From Membranipora membranacea (taxonomy: Eukaryota > Bryozoa > Gymnolaemata > Cheilostomatida > Membraniporidae): 64,000 nucleotides of DNA. Positions 47,001-59,700 of the stretch are shown here, one piece after another. The stretch is taken from positions 9,233,387 through 9,297,386 of the forward strand of contig OU612069.1 of assembly GCA_914767715.1 (NCBI GenBank). Reading direction: 5' to 3'. A program made the translations under genes and the position numbers. Position 1 is the first letter of the stretch. Each line of letters begins with the position of its first letter. Under the pieces are notes generated by a model. It searched no databases. It was not told where the DNA came from and saw nothing but the letters and a program-made list of their open reading frames with translations.

Positions 47001-50000
47001 GTTATACTTGTGGATTTGTTGTGAAAGGTTACACCGTGTTTTGACAGTTCAGTTCAGTATGGCACACAGAATAGGATCACTGATATATATTTTGGTGTGT
47101 TGATATCCATCCAAGACTTATGTTAATCGTGTCAGACAATCCGGGTCTATGTATTTTGCCTCAGAATTGTCTTACATCGCTTCACGACTGACTCACAAGA
47201 AACCTTATGATCTATCACGCACCAATAGCCTGCAATAAGTAAAAAGATCAGTTCAAAGTGTTTCAAACAAGGCCATTCATCTTCCAGGTTAGCTTCGTAG
47301 AAGCAGAACTGACTCCTTTGAAGAATGAGAAAACGGCTCTACAGAAGGAGAGAGGAGAACTGGAGACCAGGCTGAATGCAGTAAATCAGAGGATAACTGC
47401 AGTAGAAAAGGGCATCGATGAGAGACAGAAGTCACTGGATGATAAGTCTTCTGTACTAAAGGCTGCCGAGATGATACAGTCAGATGGGGATGTTGTGGAG
47501 ATCATCAGGCTCACTGACCAGATATGTGGTGAGTGATTCAATCTGTGAGGATCATACTGACTTTACAGCCCATTCGAAATCATGAACATTACCTCCATAA
47601 CAAAAGGTATATTCAATTCTTCCTGTTTGTTTGCATGTTGTATGGTTACCCTATTTTCTTCCAAAGCAGGAATTGTTGTCTCAATAAAACTGTCAAAACT
47701 CTAAGAAGTGCAAATAAATAACAGTAACTCTCCTTTATATAAACATGACCTCCAATTTTCCTTTGCATACAACAAGTGAAATCTCACTGAATATCATATC
47801 ATAACTATGCAATGTTTAAATTGACATACATTGCTCTGTTGCTTTTCTGATGGCGTAGTCTTGCCTGCAATTACAAAGCATAAAACAATTACTACTAAAC
47901 GTTCGGCACAAACAAAATTTTGCTGATTTTTTATATGATCATAAAAAATGAATGCTGATACATTTGATGAATACAGTGAACACAGTGAATTATACAAAAA
48001 TGAAAATTCCTACCCAGCCTATGTTTAAAGAAATTGATCAAGGTTCAAACCTATAACACAGATTTCAACCTCTGTATCAGCCTTGGTTGTCACCTATATT
48101 TACGGTGTTTAGACAATTCTGTGTTTTCATCATCACAAATAACTAATTCGGCAAATCATGGCATCACAAGGTGTAGAATTTGAATTTAGTTTCAGGTTCA
48201 ATGCGTTGACGTTTAAAACAATTTTTAATTCACTCTCAGCCGTGAAGAGCTCCCTCAAACTCCTGGTGCCATGTAGGGAAAATATGTGCCTTCTCCACAA
48301 TTCTTTACATCCTTTAAGCTAGTGAAGTCAAGAGCTTTGTCTAATTAGCTGTCACTATTTCAGCTATCTCTTTGATTTCTATCATTTTATACTACGGTCT
48401 TTGATTACTAGTTTGTGTAACTTATTTGCCGATTCAGAATTCAACAATATCATACTTACTTGGGTGGTAGCAGTTGTAAAAGTCGTTGTTTACTTTATTA
48501 GTTGTCTCCTCTTTATCTATGATTTGACAACTCTGTAACAAGCCCACTAGTATTGTTTTCTTACATGTATCCAAATTTCAATTTCAGATTCAATGCATGG
48601 ACCTCTTCCCATCTCAAAGCCACCAACAGTTAAAACCGAACCCCTAAAGCCTCAGTCACCAGCAGCTCTTCAGTTCGTTTCTGAGCATCCGACCACAGGT
48701 CTGTGTTTAACAGCAGATCACCACAGCCTCACCGGTGACATACTGCTGGGATGTAATGATTGTGTGAAGATATTCAGCAGAGATAGCAGAGAGGTTGAAA
48801 ATTTAACCAATCATGTGAGGGCTAGTGTAGTAGAGTACAAAGGTGAAATATTCATCTCTCATCATGATCTAACAGTCATTAAAGTCATTAAATACAACAT
48901 GGATACAAAGTCAACTGAGCTGCTCTACTCATTCCCCATGAAATCAAGACTAGCATCCTACCTGAGTGTATCAGACCGCTTCATCGCTTCGATAGATCAG
49001 GACAATAAAACAATAAAACTCTATAATAGAGAAACAGAAAACGATAACAACTCTGGAGGCCTTAGAAATCTGCTCAGTAAGTCCTTCTACAGAGAACCAC
49101 CGCAGACACTGCTAAAGACACTAACATTGCCTGAATTTAAAGTCCTTAACAACCTATGCTTATTACCTGATGGTGATCTGCTGGTGACTGGAAATCACAT
49201 GCTGAACAAGTACAGACTAGGAGAGGATCCAGAGAGGGACTTCAGACTAATCTGGTCATGTGACCAGGTACGAGGAGCTTGTGGTGTAGCAGTAGCAGAT
49301 AGTGGACTTATCTTTGTGAGCAGACCGAAAAACAAAACAATCTATGTGGTGAGCCCTGAAGGTAAGAAAATTATAAATAACAGCTAAAATTATGATTGCC
49401 TATTACAATTACATTACTAATACTAAACAAATGCCTTGACAGCAGGATAATTCTAGAGCGGCAAAAATGACACGACTTCTAACGATGTATAGAAACACCA
49501 GATGAACCAGCATATATATATATATACATATAAATGTTTAAAAATATTCTCTTTGCCAGCGCGACACAAAAATATTTTCCAATAATCCTAAAATTTTAAA
49601 ATCGCAATTTTCATAAAATTAAAATTGAACGATGGAGCTTAAGTCATAAATTGATTTTAAACTATACGAAAACATTTTAGGTAATTTTTAAATCCCAAAA
49701 TAAACACATTTCGATCCTGAAAGTAAAAAATTGAACTTGGTTATCAGGTTTTAGAGACAAAACAGCACCAACTGTCGACAATATCTTGATATTCCTACCA
49801 TGACCAATTTGTATTACATATTCTTTTATCTACATTCAATTATTGAGTATTGAGGTTTCTGGTCATGCCGCAAAGTGACATCCCAATCACATCTATTTAC
49901 TTCAAAATTCAGCTCTTTGTGTCATACTAACAATCCGCCCATGTGGTCATGTGACCTCTTTTTTTTCTGTGACTCAAATTATGCCACTTCAAATGCTTTT

Positions 50001-50741
50001 TAAATGCTGTTTTTTGTTACTTTTCAATAATATTTGCCTTAATGGGGAGTTAGAAATCCCTGCCATTACAGCCACTAGATCAAAAGAGGAATCTGCCCCT
50101 AAGAGATCAATGTTAACAACCGGTGTCATCCTGTGGATATAAACCTACTGGGAGAGGAGGGGATGGCTCCTTCTGCTTTGCGTGGGAGGTTGACGTCCTC
50201 ACTGTGGGGTATGGTTTATCTCTTGATGAGTAGGCTGCTTTCCGGGCTTACCCTGGGGACAATAGCCTTTGTTGTCTTGACAATCGGATGTTGCCACACT
50301 AGTCCTTGACTAATTTGACTAGGCCGCTGCCTTATTTTATTTCATGATTTCAGTAAATTTATTTTAAATACAATAAATTGGTGAAGAAACCAAAAAAATT
50401 CATTTCAATATTGATACTACTCGTATAGTATGTATACCTTATTTCCTATTGAATCTTCTTATGATACTGCTGTACGCTCCAGTAATACTATAATATTAGT
50501 TATTTGTGAGCATACAACTGTACTTACTGTGTGACAAAAGTTTTCTACTGTTAGAAACTGAAAAAAACTATATCCATAAGTATAATGTCCGACAATTTAT
50601 TAACTTACAGGTGAGAAAATGAAGCAGTACTTATTAGATAGACTCCCGAGTCACTATGAGGATATCAGTGTAAGGGGTGATGAACTGACTGTAGCCGGAT
50701 GGGGGGAGAATAAGCTGATTTTGTTTAAGATTGTGTGGTGA
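44053..50741 (+). CDS. TRIM-like RING E3 ligase with beta-propeller C-terminus
   Basis: Seven exons join in frame: 44053-44182, 44527-44709, 44858-44939, 46834-46957, 47288-47528, 48588-49361 and 50611-50741, giving 554 aa. Exons 1-2 encode a C3HC4 RING (CPVC, then CAHRCCPDC, then CPTC). Exon 3 and the start of exon 4 give a B-box-like CDVC-x8-CNNC-x4-CFRC without the usual closing histidines. Exons 4-5 are a charged coiled coil. Exon 6 has a Pro-rich linker containing VKTEP, a SUMO-type consensus, then a repetitive beta-strand region like an NHL or WD-type propeller, closed by exon 7. RING, B-box, coiled coil and propeller is the TRIM order; the family are ubiquitin ligases that use the C-terminal domain to bind targets. 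The donor of exon 2 is GTTGGT, chosen because only it keeps the frame. Exons 1-3 lie outside the duplication, exons 4-7 inside copy B. The substrate is unknown. Confidence 0.88.
44940..46833 (+). other. Intron 3 of the TRIM-like gene, containing the duplication edge
   Basis: The match to copy A begins (as far as the window shows) at 46626. The part before it includes a minus-strand ORF of 81 codons (45646-45401) with protein-like composition but no recognised domain; minus-strand sequence up to about 46100 has further open pieces separated by stops, as in an old mobile-element ORF. Confidence 0.4.
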
Positions 50742-50975
50742 AAACTAGGAATGTGATAGAAAATACAGACAATGTGGATGAATTGGCCTACATAGCATAT
50801 ACATATATACATTGACTTTCTACCCTCATACTTACATATTTATCTTTACCCAGATAACCTATTATTGACATTTGACATACAGTGATTAATTAGCTGAGTT
50901 TAAACCACTGCTGCCACACAGCCAAATGTGTGCTTTTAGAATTCTGTATAGCTCTCTGTATAATCACAGCATTCT

Positions 50976-51161
50976 CACATAATGAGCAAATAATTTGCAC
51001 AAACTGATCGTCAAAATTAGGGTATGAAATCAATTATTTACCGCATCAGGTGACGTAGCTACTGTCTTACTAATGCCGAGTGTACACGTCAGAGGCTGGT
51101 GCGTAGATTTCATGCCCTGATTTTGAAGATCAGTTTGTGCAAATTATTTGCCCATTAGAAG
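50976..51161. mobile_element. Inverted-repeat element (MITE-like), copy B
   Basis: Same element as 4796-4980, in copy B, with the same inverted ends. A related half-element is visible near 53690-53830 inside the copy-B-specific block. Confidence 0.65.
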
Positions 51162-51867
51162 ACAATTATGAGATTTAAGTCTCAATTAATTAAATCGGAG
51201 CTATGCAGAATTCAATGAGCACATATTTGCATGAGTTGCAGCAGTAGTTTTAGAATATAAGTATGTTCCATCTCGTGATGTAAGCTGTAGCTTTGTTTGA
51301 TGTTAATATATCTAGCTATAAGGACTGTTGTGACCTCCCCAGATTTCCTAACCCCACAACTGAAACCCTGGGTAGTTATAGTTTGTTCGATTTGATACAA
51401 CTAATAACAAATAGTCAAGGCCTTATTAAACTATTAAAGATAATACTGTCATTATGATGATTTAGAACAATTAACTTTTAGGTAACATGTCAATCATACT
51501 TATTCCATCATCATATTGAAGTTTTAAATTGAGACGGCATCACAATATTTAGTTCTGTTTAGGTACTAGCTATATCTAACACAAATAATCTTGTTTGTTT
51601 ATAAATCGTTGAGGTATGATTTTTGGTTTAAATCTGGCTGGTTTATTGAACTCCAAATCCAATATAATACCGACAACTTTTTTAAATTGTTTCCCATTTC
51701 ATTGTGATGAATACTTTATAAAAGGATATTTATATTTTATTATCTTTTTCGATGCTCTGTAATTATTGCTAGTGCCATGTATGAAATATAAAAATATTAT
51801 TTATGACAATTTGTATTGTTGTTTTTCACTCAGGAAAATTGGTTTTGAGCAAACATAAGACATTGGA

Positions 51868-51999
51868 ATGAATGAGAAGTCAACATGGAGAAAATTCATT
51901 TGCTCGGTTGTTCTTTTCATTGTTTATGTACGGTCAAGTGCAGCCCAAATTTATATTACAAAATTAATATTATCGATACATTTGGATATTTCAGTCTGA
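51868..51999 (+). CDS. Short ORF with signal-peptide-like start, copy B
   Basis: Counterpart of 5690-5845, 43 residues. The hydrophobic core (VVLFIVYVRSSAAQ) is kept, but residues before and after it have changed and a TGA replaces the copy-A Ser codon after DISV. Survival of the hydrophobic core with changes on either side is suggestive only. Function unknown. Confidence 0.22.
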   Translation: MNEKSTWRKFICSVVLFIVYVRSSAAQIYITKLILSIHLDISV

Positions 52000-52985
52000 G
52001 ATGAAGAAGACGGCATCAGACAGCTGACCATCTAAGCTTAGGTTGGCTCACTGTGTGTCCTAAACATTTTTGCGATTCATAATAACCTAACTCAGAACTG
52101 GATAGCGATCATTCCCACTGGGCGTAATTCCGATCTGAATTCTATTCCATTCCAACTCCAGGGCCCTGGAAGTCATTTCAATATGAATTTTGTTTAAAGT
52201 TAAAACCATAACTTCATTTGCATTAAAGATCAAGCTATCCTCCATTCTTTTTTTCAAATATCAGCTGACCCTAAACCAAGTTTCCAATCCAGTCCAAGTT
52301 TGCAGATGCAAATGTATAGGGCTCCAGCCCAATACGATGAAAGATCATCAGCATAAAAAGACTTTGACCTCATGAATCTTAACTCAGGTTGACTCAGGAT
52401 TTTGTATACATAACCTCTACAGTTGATTACATGTGCCACGCTATGTGTTTTATACAATCATCACAGACAGGTTGACTCAGGAAGGAAGGGTACTGCAAAC
52501 TCTTAGGAGCACTTGTAGAATCTGCCACTACATTTTACTTGAAACATTTTGTTACATTTACAATCTGGAATGATCCGGATTACCTCATGGTCAAGGGACA
52601 GTTGAAAGTAAATATCTGGCTAAAGCAGGAATTCAACAAAAGTTCTCATCACCACCATCTAAAGATTAATAAGAGATGTATCTCAGCTGGGCCCATAGAC
52701 ACTGAGAACTGCAATTTTCAGAAATTATCAGTTTCAGGAGGTTACTGAACCCTTAGTTTTTAGCCCAAAAATTACACACTTTTTGAACTGATGATAACTT
52801 CTATAAAAGCCACGAGATTGCTGAAAACAGACAAACGGAGATACAGCTTTTTGAGCTAAGGCTAGGAGAATGACGTATCTCCTAGTAGGCGTTTTTCATT
52901 GACAGAGCAATTGTGTACAGTATTCTCATCATATCTATCTCTTCATTTGTTAAGCTTGGTTAACCAGGCGTGACAGGAGTAAATA

Positions 52986-53120
52986 ATGGCTGCCTCAAAC
53001 TAAGTTGTTGTGAGAGAAGATGTTTTGAATGAGAATGAGCTGGAGAGTCCTGTCTGGTGTCTGTATGGATGAGAAGAGACTGTTACTTCTTATCTACGCT
53101 CAAAGGTGTGGGCCTGACTA
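52986..53120 (+). pseudogene. Decayed RING exon of a third TRIM-like paralogue
   Basis: This stretch matches the first exon of the TRIM-like gene at 44053 (start MAAS, then VREDV, ELE, MDEKR). It has a stop right after the first residues, small frame-shifting insertions, a Cys to Ser change in the first zinc pair, and loss of the CxH cluster. The sequence just before the ATG also resembles the region before 44053. It lies in the 2.6-kb block found only in copy B, with no B-box or coiled-coil exons nearby. Confidence 0.8.
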
Positions 53121-54299
53121 TATATCAGTAAGCAATATAAGTGAAATACCATATCCAATCAATCTTTGTAGCATTGCTATAAGGTATGAGTCGGAAATGA
53201 AGATTTTCATCCGATTGAAACATAGCAGATTGAAACGTAAATTGATTGTGCTGTCATCGAAATTAATTGATTGAATATTCATTTGTTCGCTGTATCCTGA
53301 CTACCTTTTGTTACCATCATATGAACTGCTGTATTACTATTGGTTTATATATTTTATGTCTCATATATATAAGAAGTTTTACTATCTAATAAACTAGTTA
53401 ATAAGTTGCAACAACGAAGTAGCGTAGTACTTCTAAGTGATCACAAATACTCACCACAACTTGTAAGGACAGCGCACCCTTACATCTTTAACTTCTAGGT
53501 TTGAGGTTATAGATGTTTCAGCCACTCATAGTTGGTCAACATAATAACAGCCAACACCAGTTCCTCAATCACTGGTCAATATTTTGTGATGCCTGCAGAC
53601 TCTTGAAAGTAAGCAATAATAAACGATAATTATTTTATAATAGGAGCTCACACTACTGCTACCACTCAGGCAAATTTGTGCTCATTGCGTTCTGTATAGA
53701 TAAGCTAAATAATTGAAGTTCTAATACCAGAATCGTCACCCAATTGGCGAATAATTCGCACCAACTTATTTACAAAATCTCTCACCTTATTTTTAATGAT
53801 TTGCTTTCTATTTGCCCATTATATGGCAATGTGAAAAACAACTTTAATATTATAATATAAAGCTGGAAACTTGTGGATTTTTGCCATCAAAAGCGAGGCA
53901 ATCATAATCATATTCTACCTGTTTTTAAACAACAACACTTATTTTGGCAACCTTAAAATTCTATCGGACTTAAAGAAACATTGGACGATGCTGACTGTGC
54001 TAGTGATTTTCAGTAACGAGAGGCTCACTCGATAGCCTCAGCCTCTCTCCTACCCCTCAGGAGGTAGTGGGAGTAAATCTGCAGTGAACTTAGTCATAAT
54101 CTAACTAATGTATGATTCCAAGTCTAATTACTGTCGCTATTAAGCTGACAGAGACAGGAAGGACTTATTCTAAGCAGCAGCTGAAGAGATGAAAACTGTT
54201 TTTATGTGAGTTCGGAGTTGTATGATTTCTGCTGCTTTCCTTCCCTTAATCTCAAAATAAATAAACTCATTCATGCAGACAAATTGGATTGTATGACCA

Positions 54300-55331
54300 C
54301 TAGGCTATGAGCCAAGGCAATTTATCTTGCAGTTTGGTAGCCATTGTGATTCTTTGGCAAAATTAATAGCTCTTAGGGTAAGGTGATACAGTAGAATCCA
54401 AATCTGTTGTGTTAGGGTGGATCCGCTTCCCATTTCTAGAAATTTAACTTTGAAATTTAAATTAAAAGGTAAAGTGATCAAACAATGAAGATATGATTTC
54501 AAAACATCCAACACCTGAAAGAGCATGCCATAATTAGTGGATCTACATCTTTACATGGGTCTCCTATTATAAATAGCGGCCAACAAGGATTGCAATACCC
54601 CTCATGTCACTTGTGTATAACTATCATTAAAGTGAAACTCCTTTTTCAATTTTGCTTCTCCCTAAAAAACAGGCTTCAAATGTTCGTACTGATCTGATCT
54701 TTTTATGGTGATTTTTATTGAGCCTCCCATCGCACAACACCAGTGTTCAATGCTCTGAGTGTGTTGTTTTTCGAATAGTGCGTATTTTTAGGTTTCCTTT
54801 AGAGTATAATAAAAATTGTCTTTCTAAGTTCAAATAGCTTATAAAGCAAACATTAACTCCTTCTAGTATCATCAAAAAGGTGCGTAATGCGGAAAAAAAT
54901 GTTTTGGTCATTGATGGAGTCAATACACAGTCACCATAAAAAAATCAGATCAATACGAGCATTCGAAGCCTTTTTTTTAGGCAGCATCATAATTGAAAAA
55001 GCAGTTTCACTTTATTGAAAGTTATAATATACATGTGATATAAGGGGTATTTCAACCCTTGTTGGCCACATCTCGGCTATTTATAATAGCAGACCCATGT
55101 AAACTTGTAGATCCACTAATTATGACATGTTCTTTCACATTTTGAATGTTTTGAAATCATAGCATCATTTTTTTATCACTTTCCCTTTTAATTTAAAATT
55201 AAAAGTTAAATTTCTTATAGAAGTGCGAGGCAAATCCATCCTAGTCTAGTACCATCTAAGAATTGAAAAGACGGGCAATGGCTAAGACAGTTAAAAACTA
55301 GCAACATTTTTGTGCCTTGGCTCATAGCCTA
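54300..55331. mobile_element. Long hairpin (fold-back) element, copy B only
   Basis: The outer ends TAGGCTATGAGCCAAGGCA and TGCCTTGGCTCATAGCCTA are inverted copies, and pairing continues inward for roughly 400 bases per arm (for example TTAGTGGATCTACA against TGTAGATCCACTAA, and AAAGTGAAACTCCTTTTTCA against TGAAAAAGCAGTTTCACTTT), leaving about 200 bases as a loop. It ends where copy B becomes collinear with copy A again. Confidence 0.85.
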
Positions 55332-56744
55332 CACATTTGAGAATGGACACAGCCCTGTTTAAAAACTTGTTTCTGCATGTAGGCGGATCACTGGAGTCAA
55401 ATATGAAAAGTTACTTGACACCACAAATTCAATCCCCCTCTATGCATGGGCATTGTCTCCATTAAACATTTGTTTGTCTTGTCTTTTCCACTTTGTGCCA
55501 TATGGCAGATGTTTCAAGACGACTCCCTCGACTGTTAAATCATTCGAAATTGTATTGAATATGATCCCGCGTTCAGAAAATCAGTACGCAATGCATGGGA
55601 GTAAAACGATGCTTTTAGGTGTCATATTATATGAAAGATGCTGTATGTTGGCAGTCATTTTGATTATGTGAAAGGATTAATTTGGATACATTGTGATGTG
55701 TATGTGGTGTTTAATTTTTCCATCAAAAATCCTTGCCCTGCCCATACTGCTTACTGTAATTTGTTTAATCACTATATTATATCCCTATTGTGGGGTTAAA
55801 CAGAATTTGAGTAATAGTTGCCAAACCCTCCCCCCCCCACCCTCTAAACTTCAGCCCATGAATCAATTTTACCAAGTAAATATGACTATGATGAACTTGG
55901 CGGGGCTAATTTAAAATGTATATATTGCCTAAATGTATCTGTTTTTGTTTGATCTCCAATTAATTCATAGAATAAAATGATGGTAAAAACAGACAAGGAA
56001 GTTCCTTGTTTCTGATAAGCCCAGGCTAAAATAATACATTTATTATCAGTTCGAGTCATAAATGTCTCAACGGAGGTTTTAGAAAAGGGCTACATCTATT
56101 TTTTCTGAAAACATTCTAATGACCAGTCCTCCCTGTTTATTGAGTAAATCTTGTGACAATTCTCCAATCAGAATTGTTGAGAGTTTATCCTCGAAGTGGT
56201 GTTATCTCCCCTGTTTTTATCGCACATTCCATTAAAGAGTCAGATCGCAAAAAAATATGGAAGAAGTGGGGAGACCTGAGAAATTATTATTTGAAAATCC
56301 TAACTGTGGAGCTCCCACTGAGCGCAAACTGATCATCAAGATACTGCACTGATGTGTCTCCAACATAGCCTTAATAATAAACCTAGGACACAGGACACTA
56401 TATACAGCTGAAGTGAGGCACTTAATTGTGGGGCAACGTAACGTCATTAGAAGGTGTAGAAGCAATGATATCATCGATTTAATTAAGGTTTTTTGTTCAT
56501 AACTCAATAAATTTTGATCAGATTTTGAATTTTGAGGTTATCCTTCTTTGCGGGACGCGCAGAAGAAGCACCAACCTAGAAGGAGAAACCAGTAGGTAAA
56601 TGTGCAATCTTGAAGAGATGCCATGAAAATTTATTTCGAGATCAAATGATTGGTATTCGATTTGCTTGCGATTTTCAATTCTTTTAGCTGGTTAAATTGC
56701 ACAACTACTTCAACCTGTAGCACACAGCCAAAAAACACAGTCAA

Positions 56745-59700
56745 ATGGATAATTCAGGAACCTCCAATACAACAAAAAGCTTTACATTCAGCTTTCAGAC
56801 CCACGTCAATGTAGACCTGCAAGCCGACATACCCAGTTATTGTAGTATACTTCAGCAGACATTGTATTAGGTACTCGACTTGATGCATTCAGATAACGAG
56901 GCTCAGTATCAGGTTTCCTTCTACTGGACGCCATGGTTAGCCTCTGGCCGCAGGGCTACAGCGTATCACCAGGGACAGATCAAATCTGCAAATACATATC
57001 AGGCGTTACGAGCAATACAAACTGGAACAGGTTGTATATAGTTTCACAAACTGCAATTTTTATTAGAGCTACACAAATGTTATTGTAATGCTTACTGAGT
57101 TGAAGTTAAAGTTGAATGTTTTGTGTGTGACAATATGCCATGAGCTAATGGCCAGACGGCGATCTGCTCCCAAGGGGCTCATGGCAAAGAGTAAATCATT
57201 ATAGTACATTTAGATGAGCAATTGAACAATGAACAAATTAACAATGCATTTTTATGGTAAGTTTTCACATTAGATAGCTTAAGAATATGTTTATATGATT
57301 AGTTATAATTATCAATGATAAACTGCTATTTTGCTTACCGTTACAGTTATTATCTTGTGCCTTAATCCTGACAGTCAAGTTAAAAATCAGGGGGGGGTCT
57401 TTCAATTAGAAAAAGCCAAAATTGCAATCTGCTTGCTCGCTCAGAGCGATACCTGCAAGGCTCTCGCTTATAAATCACCCAGTCATTGATGGAACTATAT
57501 ACATTCTGAGTGATCGATTGGGAGAGTTTTGTCTAATTGAAAGACCAAGTGAGTGGGCGAGGTGACAGCAAAAACCTTGCTTTAGTTACGCATCGCTCTT
57601 TCTAATTGAAAGACCTCTCCCCCTCTTGCCTAAAACCTCTATGCTCCGCTGAAGTCAATGCTTAGGAAGAATATGATGCTGCAATTCCAGTGGTTGAGGT
57701 CTCCACTGGACCACTGGACTTGCACCAACTTCATAGGCCTGTGGTTGCCTTAACTGTTGAAAGAAGTGTCACTGACATGTCCTATTTATGTAGTGAGTGA
57801 TGTGCAGAAGTAGACCTATACTCTCTTATTACACCTGAGAAGATTACGGTAGTTCCAAATAAAGTCTACAAAAGCCCTGCCAAAGAATTTGAACTGTGCC
57901 TGAACTATTGCGTTTTAACAGCGTCACTGTTTTGATGAAAAATATTAGTCAGGAAATTAACAAAAGCTGTATTATGACATGCATGTATCATGTAGTAGGA
58001 ATTCATTAAATTTTAGTCACCAGCTACTCCTAGTCACTGCAGCGATGTATGATGTTGTAGCTAGCAGTAATGTTGTTGGTAAAACTCAACTGCTTCAAGT
58101 GACTCCACACCACCATAATGCATGGAGACACCCCGGGCCCTTGTGCCATTTTTTGGGAGAACTGAAACTCAGTTGACTGGATGCGAATCATTATAAATGA
58201 TAAAGGCCCGAACAGGTAAATTTTCAATGACAATTGAATTCATGCGTACACAGCTTACTAACATTTAAATTATTGTATTCAAAAAATAAACCTTATGAAG
58301 CTTTTTCCACATACATTCATGTCTTATTACCACACTTACTGATTTCTCAGGCACTCCAAGCTGTTGCCTCAGGTGAAAATGATGTAGAATATATCAGCTA
58401 GGTACTTGACATTTGGTGTCTTCGCAAATTATCTGATTATTGAATTTTTGAGCGGCTTCAACATTCATTCATTTTCGGCCATATTGTTTACATGAGTATG
58501 AATACTCTTGTCATCTAATTCATTCATTCAATAGCACTTTGGTCCATGCAATAATAAAGATAGATCTGTAAATATCATGAGAAGAGAATGAAATACTTCA
58601 ATCTCATATTTATCAATACTTTACAAACTGTCCCAGCTATTAATTCAAAGATTTGTGAGGAATAAGGGGTTATTTGCTTTATCAGCACTGATATCCCTTT
58701 CACTCCCCAAGTATAACAGAGTTTGATTAGCCATTCACAAATCCAATGAAATTCATGCAAATGTTGTTATGTCCAATCAAAATCAATGAGAGAATATACT
58801 GTGTTTCAAACAAATTCATTTATTGAGTTAGGCTTTTTCATCTGCTGATCCTACAACAGTTTATTTATGCCAACACCAAGGAGTTACTCCTTGCTAACAC
58901 TTTCTACTATCTGTTACTCCTTGCTACTATATGTACTTTTTAATGACAAAGTATGTAAACAAACCTTGCCATGGCTGAAAAATGGAGAAGCTATCTGAAA
59001 TATAACATCATCCCCTGTTACTCCTTGATCAAACCCTGATCAAATTCAAATTGCAACTTGTTGTTAACAGAAAATAATAAATAAAATATTTAATACAATC
59101 TACTTCTAGTAAAAACAACTAAGTAGGATACAACATACATTACAAAAGACTAATTAGCGGAAAAGAGTCTTTATATTTTAAATTTCTATAATATTAAAAA
59201 TATTTATTAATTTAAAGAATGATATGAAAGAAGAAGTAAGTTAAGAAATTTATAGTAATAGTTCAATAAATAAAAGTTTAGATAGTAATCATGCTGATTC
59301 TCCATCAATCAATCAATCAAAACGAACTCCCTGTACATTCCCTAGCTGCTAATTAGGCTATTATTATCTGTATGATTGATGTTGTACTCAGTATTTTCAT
59401 TAATACAATATTATTTTATTTAACCGGTTCTTAAGTGAAGGTACATGCATAACGTTAGTTCAATAAAAATCACTTGACAGTTTTATAGGGTGTTGATATC
59501 ATTCAAATTTATTTGTTTTGTGTAGAATTGGAAAGATTTGGGTTTACCAATGTCTCAAGGCTGTTGCACAATTGCCCATGACCGCCGTGTCTTACAACGC
59601 CCAAAGACTTCCTTCCTTACAATTCCCAAGACAGACCAGCATCATCGCACAACTGCCTCACGAGTCACAACACACCGACTGGTCAAAGTGTCTTTTAAGA

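Larger units (their letters stand above)
50742..52718. other. Gene-poor stretch of copy B after the TRIM-like gene
   Basis: Counterpart of about 4559-6540. It holds the MITE at 50976 and the short ORF at 51868. Nothing else convincing. Confidence 0.45.
52719..55332. repeat. Copy-B-specific 2.6-kb block
   Basis: Copy A runs directly from about 6541 to 6560 where copy B has these 2.6 kb. The block holds the decayed RING exon (52986-53120), a half-MITE near 53690-53830 related to 50976-51161, and the hairpin at 54300-55331. Copy A may have lost it or copy B gained it. Confidence 0.8.

Noticed and set aside
49951-50142. 63-codon ORF with a hydrophobic start in copy B
   Set aside because: It lies inside the last TRIM intron and is disrupted in copy A (about 3770-3915).
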